64,000 bases of DNA. Origin: Streptomyces sp. JJ36 (GTDB lineage Bacteria; Actinomycetota; Actinomycetes; Streptomycetales; Streptomycetaceae). The notes beneath the pieces are model-generated. The model saw only the letters and a list, made by a program, of their open reading frames with translations, searched no databases and had not been told where the DNA came from. Each line of letters opens with the position of its first letter. The stretch's first letter is position 1. The DNA lies in contig NZ_JACYHE010000019.1 of the NCBI RefSeq assembly GCF_021696945.1, positions 1 through 64,000 of the forward strand. Reading direction: 5' to 3'. This document shows, one piece after another, positions 18,671-26,390 of this stretch. A program made the position numbers and the translations under genes.

Positions 18671-19507
18671 CTAGCGCTTCTTGTTCGTCTTGCGGCGGCG
18701 GACGATGTACTTGTTGCTGGCCTTCTTCGGACGGCGCGTACGGCCCTCCTTCTGGCCCCACGGCGACACCGGGTGACGACCACCGGAGGTGCGGCCCTCA
18801 CCACCACCGTGCGGGTGGTCGATCGGGTTCATGACCACACCGCGCACGGTCGGGCGGACGCCCTTCCAGCGCATCCGGCCGGCCTTGCCCCAGTTGATGT
18901 TCGACTGCTCGGCGTTGCCGACCTCGCCGACGGTGGCGCGGCAGCGGACGTCGACCAGGCGGATCTCACCGGACGGCATGCGCAGGTGGGCCATGCGGCC
19001 CTCCTTCGCCAGGAGCTGCACGGAGGCGCCGGCCGAGCGGGCGAACTTCGCACCGCCGCCGGGCCGCAGCTCGATGGCGTGGATGGTCGTACCGACCGGG
19101 ATGTTGCGCAGCGCCAGGTTGTTGCCCGGCTTGATGTCCGCGCCGGGGCCGTTCTCCACCCGGTCGCCCTGCTTCAGGCCGGCGGGGGCGAGGACGTAGC
19201 GCTTCTCGCCGTCCACGTAGTGCAGCAGCGCGATGCGCGCGGTGCGGTTCGGGTCGTACTCGATGTGCGCGACCTTGGCCGGCACGCCGTCCTTGTCGTG
19301 CCGACGGAAGTCGATCACACGGTAGGCACGCTTGTGGCCGCCGCCCTGGTGGCGGACGGTCACACGACCGGCGTTGTTACGGCCGCCCTTGCTGTGCAGC
19401 GGGCGGACCAGTGACTTCTCCGGCGTGTCCCGCGTGATCTCGACGAAGTCGGCGACACTGGCGCCACGACGGCCCGGAGTCGTCGGCTTGTACTTGCGGA
19501 TACCCAT
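18671..19507 (-). CDS. rplB: 50S ribosomal protein L2
   Basis: 278 residues; essential for subunit joining and peptidyl transfer. [20 protein letters not shown] start, the OB-fold and SH3-like parts, and the signature [20 protein letters not shown] with the conserved His. C-terminus basic ([17 protein letters not shown]). Confidence 0.99.
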   Translation of the reverse strand: MGIRKYKPTTPGRRGASVADFVEITRDTPEKSLVRPLHSKGGRNNAGRVTVRHQGGGHKRAYRVIDFRRHDKDGVPAKVAHIEYDPNRTARIALLHYVDGEKRYVLAPAGLKQGDRVENGPGADIKPGNNLALRNIPVGTTIHAIELRPGGGAKFARSAGASVQLLAKEGRMAHLRMPSGEIRLVDVRCRATVGEVGNAEQSNINWGKAGRMRWKGVRPTVRGVVMNPIDHPHGGGEGRTSGGRHPVSPWGQKEGRTRRPKKASNKYIVRRRKTNKKR

Positions 19508-19553
19508 TTCTCAGTCCTCGGAAGATTCCGGACTTCTCACGTCCCGGCCCCCG

Positions 19554-19892
19554 TCAGGAGACCGGACCGCCGAAGATGTCGATGCGGTCGCCCTCAGCGA
19601 GGGTCACGATCGCGCGCTTGGTGTCGGGACGCTTGCCGTAACCGGTGCGGGTGCGCTTGCGCTTGCCCTGCCGGTTGATCGTGTTGACCCCGATGACCTT
19701 GACCGAGAAGACCGCTTCGACGGCCTGCTTGATCTGGGTCTTGTTGGCGCGCGGGTCGACGATGAACGTGTACTTGTTCTCGTCCAGCAGCGCGTAGCTC
19801 TTCTCCGAGACCACCGGCTTGATCAGCACGTCACGGGGGTCCGTGTACGTCTTGCTGGTCACCGCGGCGGCCGTGGCGGTCGCCTCGCTCAT
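19554..19892 (-). CDS. rplW: 50S ribosomal protein L23
   Basis: 112 residues; docking site for trigger factor and SRP at the tunnel exit. The first 15 residues ([15 protein letters not shown]) are a short low-complexity extension. Core: [20 protein letters not shown] and [20 protein letters not shown] shares one base with the rplD stop. Confidence 0.98.
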   Translation of the reverse strand: MSEATATAAAVTSKTYTDPRDVLIKPVVSEKSYALLDENKYTFIVDPRANKTQIKQAVEAVFSVKVIGVNTINRQGKRKRTRTGYGKRPDTKRAIVTLAEGDRIDIFGGPVS

Positions 19893-20554
19893 CAGGCTTC
19901 GCTCCCTTCGAGCTCAGCCCCGGCGGCGGCCTTCTGCGGGCCGGCCACGAAGGACTCGAAGGCGGCCTTCGTGAAGACCACGTCGTCGGAGACGAGCACG
20001 TCGTACGTGTTCAGCTGGCCCGGCTCCAGGAGGTGCACCTGGGGCAGGTTGCGGGCGGACAGCCACGCGGTCTCGTCGGAACGCTCGGCGACCAGCAGCA
20101 CGTGCTTGCGGTCGCTGATCTTCCCGAGCAGCGCCTTGGCGGCCCTGGTGGAGATGTCGCCCTCCACCACGCCGCTGACGACGTGGACGCGGCCGTGCCG
20201 GGCCCGGTCGGAGAGGGCGCCGCGGAGCGCGGCCGCCTTCATCTTCTTGGGCGTCCGCTGCGAGTAGTCGCGCGGCACCGGACCGTGCACGGTGCCACCG
20301 CCGGCGAACTGCGGTGCCCGGGTCGAGCCCTGGCGGGCGCGGCCGGTGCCCTTCTGGCGGTACGGCTTCTTGCCGCCGCCGCGGACCTCGCCGCGGGTCT
20401 TGGTCTTGTGCGTGCCCTGCCGGGCAGCGGCCAGCTGGGCGACGACGACCTGGTGGATCAGCGGGACGCTGACCTGCACGTCGAAGATCTCCGCGGGGAG
20501 CTCGACGGTCCCGGTCTTGTCGCCTGCCGGCGAAAGGATGTCAACGGTGCTCAT
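19892..20554 (-). CDS. rplD: 50S ribosomal protein L4
   Basis: 220 residues. The long loop that reaches the exit tunnel ([28 protein letters not shown]) is intact. In gammaproteobacteria L4 represses the S10 operon; whether it acts on the rpsJ leader here is unknown. Eight bases after rplC. Confidence 0.98.
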   Translation of the reverse strand: MSTVDILSPAGDKTGTVELPAEIFDVQVSVPLIHQVVVAQLAAARQGTHKTKTRGEVRGGGKKPYRQKGTGRARQGSTRAPQFAGGGTVHGPVPRDYSQRTPKKMKAAALRGALSDRARHGRVHVVSGVVEGDISTRAAKALLGKISDRKHVLLVAERSDETAWLSARNLPQVHLLEPGQLNTYDVLVSDDVVFTKAAFESFVAGPQKAAAGAELEGSEA

Positions 20555-20562
20555 GGTTAACC

Positions 20563-21207
20563 TCAGGCCCCCTTGGCCGCGCTACGGACCAGGACGAGGC
20601 CGCCGTTCGGACCGGGAACCGCGCCCTTGATGAGCAGCAGGCCCTTCTCCGCGTCAACGGCATGGACGGTCAGGTTCTGGGTGGTGACCCGCTCGTTGCC
20701 CATGCGGCCGGCCATCCGGGTGCCCTTGAAGACACGGCCGGGGGTCGCGCAGCCGCCGATGGCGCCCGGCTTGCGGTGGATGCGGTGGGCACCGTGCGAG
20801 GCCTTGCCGCCCTTGAAGCCGTGGCGCTTCATGCCGCCGGCGAAGCCCTTGCCCTTGCTCTTGCCGGTCACGTCGACCTTGAGGCCGGACTCGAACACCT
20901 CGGCGGTGATCTCCTGGCCCAGGTCGTACTCGCCGGCGTCCGCGGTGCGGATCTCGACGAGGTGGCGGCGCGGGGTCACGTCGGCCTTGGCGAAGTGGCC
21001 CTTGAGCGGCTTGTTCACCTTGCGCGGGTCGATCTCGCCGAAGGCGATCTGGACGGCGTCGTAGCCGTCCTTGTCGTTCGTGCGCACCTGGGTCACGACG
21101 CAGGGACCGGCCTTGACGACGGTCACGGGGACGACACGGTTGTTCTCGTCCCAGACCTGGGTCATGCCGAGCTTCTCGCCCAGGACGCCCTTGATCTGCT
21201 TGGTCAT
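20563..21207 (-). CDS. rplC: 50S ribosomal protein L3
   Basis: 214 residues; near the A-loop of the peptidyl transferase centre. [21 protein letters not shown] start, [23 protein letters not shown] central finger, [20 protein letters not shown]. The conserved Gln-containing loop is present. 14 bases after rpsJ. Confidence 0.98.
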   Translation of the reverse strand: MTKQIKGVLGEKLGMTQVWDENNRVVPVTVVKAGPCVVTQVRTNDKDGYDAVQIAFGEIDPRKVNKPLKGHFAKADVTPRRHLVEIRTADAGEYDLGQEITAEVFESGLKVDVTGKSKGKGFAGGMKRHGFKGGKASHGAHRIHRKPGAIGGCATPGRVFKGTRMAGRMGNERVTTQNLTVHAVDAEKGLLLIKGAVPGPNGGLVLVRSAAKGA

Positions 21208-21221
21208 CTCTACCGCGCCTC

Positions 21222-21530
21222 TCAGAGCTTGATCTCGATGTCGACGCCGGCCGGCAGGTCCAGGCGCATCAGCGAGTCAACGGTCTTGGGCGTCGGATCG
21301 AGGATGTCGATCAGCCGCTTGTGGGTACGCATCTCGAAGTGCTCGCGCGAGTCCTTGTACTTGTGCGGCGACTTGATGACGCAGTACACGTTCTTCTCTG
21401 TGGGCAGCGGCACCGGGCCCGCGACCGACGCACCGGTACGGGTCACCGTCTCGACGATCTTCTTCGCCGAGTTGTCGATGACCTCGTGGTCGTAGGCCTT
21501 GAGCCGGATGCGGATCTTCTGTCCCGCCAT
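21222..21530 (-). CDS. rpsJ: 30S ribosomal protein S10 (NusE)
   Basis: 102 residues, [20 protein letters not shown] to [15 protein letters not shown]. Both a head protein and the NusE partner of NusG/NusB, so it links transcription to translation. First gene of the S10-spc-alpha cluster. It is preceded by a gene-free leader of about 300 bases with several stem-loops and an element shared with the rpsL leader. Confidence 0.99.
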   Translation of the reverse strand: MAGQKIRIRLKAYDHEVIDNSAKKIVETVTRTGASVAGPVPLPTEKNVYCVIKSPHKYKDSREHFEMRTHKRLIDILDPTPKTVDSLMRLDLPAGVDIEIKL

Positions 21531-21599
21531 GGCTACTTCGTAGTCCTGTCTCTCGTCACGCTCTGGAACCCGTGGGCGGACGGCCTCCGACCCCCTCCG

Positions 21600-21626
21600 C
21601 TCCGACCCACGCGGTCGGGCGTGTCG
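21600..21626 (-). promoter_or_regulatory. Leader hairpin element of rpsJ (shared with rpsL)
   Basis: Read on the minus strand it contains CGACACGCCCGACC, then a GCGTG loop and GGTCGGAG. CCGACC/GGTCGG forms a 6-bp stem. 26 of 27 bases equal the element at 32158-32184 before rpsL. It lies 70 bases upstream of the rpsJ start. Confidence 0.6.
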
Positions 21627-21745
21627 CAGCCCTCCCCGTGCGTCGCCGCAGGGATTCCTCGAGGATGAGGGGGGATCGGGGGTGAGAACCCACCGGGTGC
21701 CTGGTCGGAGCCCCTCCCGCACTTCCCGGAAGATTCCCGTACTTC

Positions 21746-21763
21746 CGCTCCTGATGAGGAGCG
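21746..21763 (-). other. Stem-loop in the rpsJ leader
   Basis: CGCTCCT / AGGAGCG, a 7-bp perfect stem with a GATG loop, flanked by a GTACT...AGTAC outer pairing. Part of a structured untranslated region before rpsJ. Confidence 0.45.
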
Positions 21764-21840
21764 ACGAGTACCTCGGGACTCGCTTCCAGTCCTCCCGGCG
21801 GGAGGCGCACGGCATCGGCACTCAACCGAGCAACCGGAAC

Positions 21841-21871
21841 AGTGTGCCACAGCGGACTCGGCCCACGCCAA
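21841..21871 (-). promoter_or_regulatory. Weak candidate rpsJ promoter
   Basis: On the minus strand TTGGCG (21871-21866), a long 19-base spacer, CACACT (21846-21841). If used, the rpsJ leader is about 300 nt. The spacer is outside the preferred range, so this is tentative. Confidence 0.3.
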
Positions 21872-22207
21872 TCGGGGCGCATCGGGCGCCGGGGGCGCCC
21901 GCGCGGCGTCGCACTGCCGCTCGGGGAGAGCGTACGGCACCGGACGCCCGTACGTGCGAACACACGGCAGCGCGCCGTGCCGCGCGGCCCCGGCGCAGCG
22001 GCACGACAGGGCGACACGGCGTGTCGTGGGGGTGTCGCGGGGAGTGCAGGGGCGGGTCGCGGCGTGTCGAAGCCGTGCGGCGCGCAGGCGGGTCGCAGCG
22101 CCCGGACGACCGTGGTGGCGCGAAACCGTCCCCGCCGGTGCACCGGGGGCCGGGCCCGGGCAACTCTCGGGGAGAGAGACTTGAGACCCGAGACCAGGGA
22201 GACGCCC
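21872..22207. other. Gap between rpsJ promoter region and amidohydrolase
   Basis: No gene seen. One perfect inverted repeat CGACAC-GGC-GTGTCG lies at 22012-22026. The promoter of the plus-strand amidohydrolase should be here, but no clear hexamers are visible. Confidence 0.4.
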
Positions 22208-22294
22208 ATGCCGCCATCCGTCCCACGCTCCGCCACCCGTGTCGCCGCGCCCGGCGCCGCGCGCCCCGTGCCGCCGAGCGGGGCGGCACGGTGA
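22208..22294 (+). CDS. Small upstream ORF (28 aa), possible leader peptide
   Basis: ATG at 22208 has AGGGAG 7 bases upstream, the best ribosome binding site in this stretch. It encodes MPPSVPRSATRVAAPGAARP and eight more residues, Pro/Ala/Arg-rich, with no known family. Its TGA stop overlaps the GTG start of the next gene as GTGA. The downstream gene has only a poor site of its own, so this ORF may serve to couple its translation. It could also be chance; the composition is close to random GC-rich sequence. Confidence 0.4.
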   Translation: MPPSVPRSATRVAAPGAARPVPPSGAAR

Positions 22295-23976
22295 CCGCGC
22301 CGGAGCAGCCGCCTGCCGGCGGCGCCCCGCCGGACACCCCGCCGGACCCCGTCGGGGACACGACCGCGTCCGGGGACGGCACCACCACCGTCTTCACCGG
22401 CTTCCGGCTGTGGTCCGGCGAGCAAGGACCGACCGGGCCCGAGGGGTGGTTGCGCATCCGGGACGGCCGGGTGCTGGACTCCGGCGAGGGCAGCCCGCCC
22501 GCAGCGGACCGCACCGTCCACGGGAACGGCCGCCACCTGCTGCCCGGCTTCGTCGACAACCACCTGCACCTCACCGGCGCGGCCCTGCTCTCCGGCGCCC
22601 CGGACGGCGCAGCCTGGCAGTCCTGGGACGAGGCCGCCGCCGCGCTGGAGCGGGAGGCCGCGACGGCCCCCGCGAACGGCTGGCTGCTGGCGCACGGCCT
22701 GGACCTGGACCGGTTCGGACCGCCCCCGCGCCTGCTCGCCGCCCGGCTGGCGGAGGCGGCGGGCGGGCGCCGGGTGCTGCTGGCCGACCGCTCGCTGCAC
22801 CGCGGTGCCGCCTCCTCCCCCGTGCTCCGGGAGCTCAGCACGTCCGGGCTCCCCCGGTACGACGTGCCGCACGGCCGGGACCGCGGGGTGCTCTACGAGT
22901 CGGCCTTCGGCCGCGCCTGGGGCACTGCGCTGCGGGACCGCGCCGGGGCGGTCGAGGAGGCGCTGGACGGCGTCGCGGCCACGTTGCTCTCGCTCGGCGT
23001 CACCCGGGCGCACGAGCCCGGGGTCTCCGTGGCGCAGGCCGCGGGCCTCGCCCGGCTGGCCGCCCGCACGCCACTGCGGCTGAGCTGGTCGCTCGCGGAA
23101 CCGGACGGCTTCCTCGACGCGGCCCGCCCGGAGACCGCGGCGGCCACCGCGGAGGCGGGCGCCACCGGGGTGAAGGTCTTCCTGGACGGTGCGCACCGCT
23201 GCGCGATGTGCCTGCCCGCGCCCGTGGCCTGGCGTTCCCTGCGGGTGACCGCCGCCACGAGCCTGCGCGACCGCACGGCCTGGCCCTGGGCGGCGCTGCT
23301 GTCCGCACGCCCCCGGCTGGAGGGCTCCCATGTGCACTCCGGCGACCTCCGGCTGGCGGACGACGCGCTGCGCCACGTCGCGGACGCCGACGGCGCCGGC
23401 CTGCTCCGGGTGCACGCCATGGGCAACCGGGCACTCACCCAGGCCGCACGGGTGCTCAGCGGCCGCCGGGCGGTCCTGGAGCACGCCATGGCGGTGGACG
23501 AGGCGGGTCTCGCGGCGCTGGCCGGGTCGGGGCTGGCAGTGAGCACCCAGCCGGGCTTCCTCGGCTCCTACGGCGAGGCGATCCGGGCACGGGGCATGCA
23601 ACCGGAGTTCTCGCTCTTCCCGCTGCGCGCGCTGCGGGAGGCCGGGGTGCCGGTGGCGATCAGCTCCGACCACCCCTGCGGGCCGCTGGACCCGCTGGGC
23701 AACCTCCGGTACGCCGTGCACCGCCGCACCCCGGACGGCCGGGAGCTGGACGCCGGGCAGGCGCTGCGGCCCGGGGAGGCAGTGCAGGCCGCGGGCCCGG
23801 TGGCGGCCCGGCAGCTCGACGGGCCGGACCGGCCCGCCGGGCTGGAGCCCGGCGCCCCGGCCGACCTGGTGCTCTGCGACGGAGAACCGGCGGCGGAGGC
23901 GACCCGGGCGGTCGCGACGTATGTCGGCGGCCGCCGGGTGTGGAGCGCCGCGGGCGGCACTTCGCCGCCTGCGTAG
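22291..23976 (+). CDS. Amidohydrolase, YtcJ-like (amidohydrolase 3 family)
   Basis: Cytosolic metal-dependent hydrolase, 561 residues from the GTG at 22291; the frame upstream has no better start. The metal site looks complete: LPGFVDNHLHL (HxH), ATGVKVFLDGAH (bridging Lys), LRVHAMGN and LEHAM (two His), ISSDHPCGPLDPLGNL (Asp). The C-terminus has the family end GLEPGAPADLVLCDG and TYVGGRRVW. YtcJ relatives act on N-formyl or N-acyl compounds; the substrate cannot be named here. The N-terminal 30 residues are Pro/Thr/Gly-rich and may be dispensable. No transporter or regulator adjoins it. Confidence 0.85.
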   Translation: MTAPEQPPAGGAPPDTPPDPVGDTTASGDGTTTVFTGFRLWSGEQGPTGPEGWLRIRDGRVLDSGEGSPPAADRTVHGNGRHLLPGFVDNHLHLTGAALLSGAPDGAAWQSWDEAAAALEREAATAPANGWLLAHGLDLDRFGPPPRLLAARLAEAAGGRRVLLADRSLHRGAASSPVLRELSTSGLPRYDVPHGRDRGVLYESAFGRAWGTALRDRAGAVEEALDGVAATLLSLGVTRAHEPGVSVAQAAGLARLAARTPLRLSWSLAEPDGFLDAARPETAAATAEAGATGVKVFLDGAHRCAMCLPAPVAWRSLRVTAATSLRDRTAWPWAALLSARPRLEGSHVHSGDLRLADDALRHVADADGAGLLRVHAMGNRALTQAARVLSGRRAVLEHAMAVDEAGLAALAGSGLAVSTQPGFLGSYGEAIRARGMQPEFSLFPLRALREAGVPVAISSDHPCGPLDPLGNLRYAVHRRTPDGRELDAGQALRPGEAVQAAGPVAARQLDGPDRPAGLEPGAPADLVLCDGEPAAEATRAVATYVGGRRVWSAAGGTSPPA

Positions 23977-24180
23977 CACGCGGCGACGACCCCCGCGCGG
24001 AGGGCGGGACGGTCCTGGCGCGCCGCACGCGGGACCGTCCGCACGCGGAGCGCACGGGGCGGCCCCGGCCCGTGGCGCGCGGGGCCGCCCCGGCGCGCGG
24101 AGGCGGCCGGACCCGGCCGGCCCCGCGGCACGACCAGGGCCCTTCGCCCCGTGCTGCACGGATTCGTCCGTTCCGCGCCC

Positions 24181-24186
24181 TAGACT
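24181..24186 (+). promoter_or_regulatory. Candidate -10 of the membrane-protein gene
   Basis: TAGACT 41-46 bases before the GTG at 24227; no matching -35. Confidence 0.3.
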
Positions 24187-24226
24187 GCGCTCGCAGCGGG
24201 CGCGGACGACGAGGCGGGCGACAGGC

Positions 24227-24961
24227 GTGGACTGGTGGACGCGGAACATCGTGGAGCCGGGCAAGCTGCCGCTGCTGCTGGCGCTGATCTCCTTCGTCCT
24301 CGCCTTCGTCGTGACCCGGGTGATCACCCGGGCGATCCGCGCCGGCCGGGGCCCGTTCCGGAACGTCACGCCGGGCGGCATGCACATCCACCATGTGGTG
24401 CCGGGCCTCCTGCTGATGACCGTGGGCGGCTTCACCGCCTTCGCCGGCGGACGGCACGGCGTGGGCGCCGGCATCGCCGCGGTCGTCTTCGGCGTGGGGA
24501 CCGGGCTGGTGCTGGACGAGTTCGCGCTGGTGCTGCACCTGCACGACGTCTACTGGAGCGAGGAGGGCACCCGCAGCGTCGAGGTGGTCGTACTCACCTT
24601 CGCCCTGACCCTGCTGATGCTCGCCGGCTTCGCGCCGTTCGGTGTGAACGGCCTCACCGACGACGAGGCCCAGGACCGCCTGAGCGGTGCGCTCACGGTC
24701 TGCGGGAACTTCCTCTGCGTCCTGGTGACCCTGGTGAAGGGGAAGCCGGTGACGGCCCTGGTCGGGGTGCTGGTCCCGCCGGCTGCCCTGTTCGGGGCCG
24801 TGCGGCTGGCCCGCCCGGGCTCCCTCTGGGCGAAGCGCCTCTACCGGCGGCGACCGCGGTCGCGGCGCCGGGCCACCGAACGGGCGGCGCGGCACGACCG
24901 GCGCTGGGGTCCGCTGCAGCGACGCTTCTACGACCTGGTCGGCGGCGCGCCGGACGGCTGA
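24227..24961 (+). CDS. Conserved integral membrane protein, function unknown
   Basis: 244 residues from GTG 24227 (DWWTRNIVEPGKLP). About five membrane segments: LPLLLALISFVLAFVV, a segment after GGMHIHHVVPGLLLM, GAGIAAVVFGVGTGLVLDEF, VEVVVLTFALTLLMLAGF and the last around ALVGVLVPPAALFGA. Two His/Asp/Glu clusters (MHIHH and LDEFALVLHLHDVYW) lie close to membrane segments and could bind a metal. The C-terminal 40 residues are strongly basic (RRRPRSRRRATERAARHDRR), probably cytosolic. I do not recognise a characterised family. It stands alone; both neighbours are separated by 160-250 bases. Confidence 0.75.
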   Translation: MDWWTRNIVEPGKLPLLLALISFVLAFVVTRVITRAIRAGRGPFRNVTPGGMHIHHVVPGLLLMTVGGFTAFAGGRHGVGAGIAAVVFGVGTGLVLDEFALVLHLHDVYWSEEGTRSVEVVVLTFALTLLMLAGFAPFGVNGLTDDEAQDRLSGALTVCGNFLCVLVTLVKGKPVTALVGVLVPPAALFGAVRLARPGSLWAKRLYRRRPRSRRRATERAARHDRRWGPLQRRFYDLVGGAPDG

Positions 24962-25028
24962 CCCCGGCCGCGCCGCGCCGCCCGGCGCCGCCTGGCGTCC
25001 CCGGGCGCCGGCCACCCGCCGGGCCCCC

Positions 25029-25057
25029 TTGCCACCGCCCCCGCGGAGCCCTACAGT
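25029..25057 (+). promoter_or_regulatory. Promoter of the GH12 cellulase gene
   Basis: TTGCCA (25029-25034), exactly 17 bases, TACAGT (25052-25057). The predicted transcription start is near 25064, just before the CebR-type operator. Confidence 0.7.
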
Positions 25058-25073
25058 CCGGCGGGAGAGGGGC

Positions 25074-25087
25074 TGGGAGCGCTCCCA
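25074..25087 (+). promoter_or_regulatory. CebR/CelR operator
   Basis: TGGGAGCGCTCCCA, the perfect 14-bp palindrome bound by the LacI-family cellobiose regulator CebR (CelR) in actinobacteria. It lies just after the predicted start site and 35 bases before the cellulase ATG, so bound repressor would block transcription until cello-oligosaccharides are present. No cebR gene is in the window. Confidence 0.85.
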
Positions 25088-25121
25088 TAGGCCGTGACGC
25101 GGTCTACCACGAGGGGACACG

Positions 25122-26249
25122 ATGACTCACATCCGCTCCGCCGCGACGGCGGTGCTGGCCGTACTCGGCGCACTGGCCGCCGTGCTGACCACGGCGCCGG
25201 CCGCGCACGCGGACGTCCAGATCTGCGAGCAGTACGGCACCGCCGTCGTCCAGGACCAGTACGTCGCGCAGAACAACCGCTGGGGCACCAGCGAGACCCA
25301 GTGCATCAACGTCACCGGCACCGGCTTCGAGCTCACCCGGGCCGACGGCTCCGTCCCGACCAACGGCGCCCCGAAGTCGTACCCGTCGCTCTTCAACGGC
25401 TGCCACTACACCAACTGCTCTCCCGGCACCCGGCTGCCGAAGCAGATCGGCACCATCGGCAGCGCGCCCAGCAGCATCTCGTACGGCTTCGTCGACGACG
25501 CCGTCTACAACGCCTCCTACGACATCTGGCTCGACCCGTCGCCCCGCACCGACGGGGTGAACCAGACGGAGATCATGATCTGGTTCAACCGCGTCGGACC
25601 GGTCCAGCCCATCGGCTCCCCGGTCGGCACCGCGCAGGTCGGCGGGCGCACCTGGGAGGTGTGGACCGGCAGCAACGGCATGAACGACGTGATCTCCTTC
25701 CTCGCGCCGTCGGCCGTCCCGAGCTGGAGCTTCGACGTGATGGACTTCGTCGGCGAGGCCGTCGACCACGGGCTGGCGGACGAGTCCTGGTACCTGACCA
25801 GCGTGCAGGCCGGCTTCGAGCCCTGGCAGGGCGGCGCCGGGCTGGCCGTGCACTCCTTCTCCTCCACGGTGCAGGACGGGTCGCCCGGCGACGGGGACGA
25901 CGGGGACGACCCGACGGACCCCGCGGCCGGCTGCCGGGTCGCCTACGAGCCGCAGACCTGGTCGAACGGGTTCACCGCCGAGGTGACGGTCACCAACACC
26001 GGCGGCACCGCGGTCGACGGCTGGGAGCTGGGCTTCACGCTGCCCTCCGGACAGCGGATCACCAACGCCTGGAACGCCGATATCAGCCCGTCCGACGGCG
26101 CCGTGACCGCGCGCAACGCGAGCCACAACGCACGGATCGCGGCCGACGGCGGCACCGCCTCCTTCGGCTTCCAGGGCTCCCTCTCCGGGTCAGCCTTCAC
26201 CGAGCCGCAGGCCTTCACCCTCAACGGCACCGCCTGCGACGTGAGCTGA
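25122..26249 (+). CDS. celB: Secreted endoglucanase, GH12 with C-terminal CBM2
   Basis: Endo-beta-1,4-glucanase for cellulose, 375 residues. Signal peptide 1-30 (ends APAAHA, mature DVQICEQYG). GH12 catalytic domain to about residue 245, with NQTEIMIWFN (nucleophile Glu) and GFEPWQGGAGLAVHSF (acid/base Glu). An Asp/Gly/Pro-rich linker follows (GDGDDGDDPTDP). Then a family 2 cellulose-binding module (CRVAYEPQTWSNGFTAEV to TLNGTACDVS, with the terminal Cys pair and surface Trp). The layout matches Streptomyces CelB. Controlled by the CebR-type box; terminator after the gene. Confidence 0.93.
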   Translation: MTHIRSAATAVLAVLGALAAVLTTAPAAHADVQICEQYGTAVVQDQYVAQNNRWGTSETQCINVTGTGFELTRADGSVPTNGAPKSYPSLFNGCHYTNCSPGTRLPKQIGTIGSAPSSISYGFVDDAVYNASYDIWLDPSPRTDGVNQTEIMIWFNRVGPVQPIGSPVGTAQVGGRTWEVWTGSNGMNDVISFLAPSAVPSWSFDVMDFVGEAVDHGLADESWYLTSVQAGFEPWQGGAGLAVHSFSSTVQDGSPGDGDDGDDPTDPAAGCRVAYEPQTWSNGFTAEVTVTNTGGTAVDGWELGFTLPSGQRITNAWNADISPSDGAVTARNASHNARIAADGGTASFGFQGSLSGSAFTEPQAFTLNGTACDVS

Positions 26250-26279
26250 GCGCCTCCGGCCCACCGCACCAGCGCACCG

Positions 26280-26316
26280 CGGGGCCCGCCCACACCACCG
26301 GGTGGGCCGGGCCCCG
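26280..26316 (+). terminator. Terminator after the cellulase gene
   Basis: CGGGGCCCGCCCAC pairs with GTGGGCCGGGCCCCG with one bulge around an 8-base loop, 31 bases after the stop. Confidence 0.7.
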
Positions 26317-26377
26317 CCCGCTCACCCCTTCGGGTGGCGGCCAGACGAAAACCACCTATGCCTCCGGCACATGCTCC

Positions 26378-26383
26378 TAGCGT
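26378..26383 (+). promoter_or_regulatory. Candidate -10 for leaderless Rpn-like transcript
   Basis: TAGCGT ends 7 bases before the ATG at 26391, and no Shine-Dalgarno lies in front of that ATG. Both point to a leaderless mRNA. No good -35 is seen. Confidence 0.4.
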
Positions 26384-26390
26384 GCGGCGC

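Noticed and set aside
21556..24474. 972-aa open frame opposite the amidohydrolase
   Set aside because: Arg/Ala/Gly/Pro-rich with no motifs; the plus-strand amidohydrolase has all its metal ligands.
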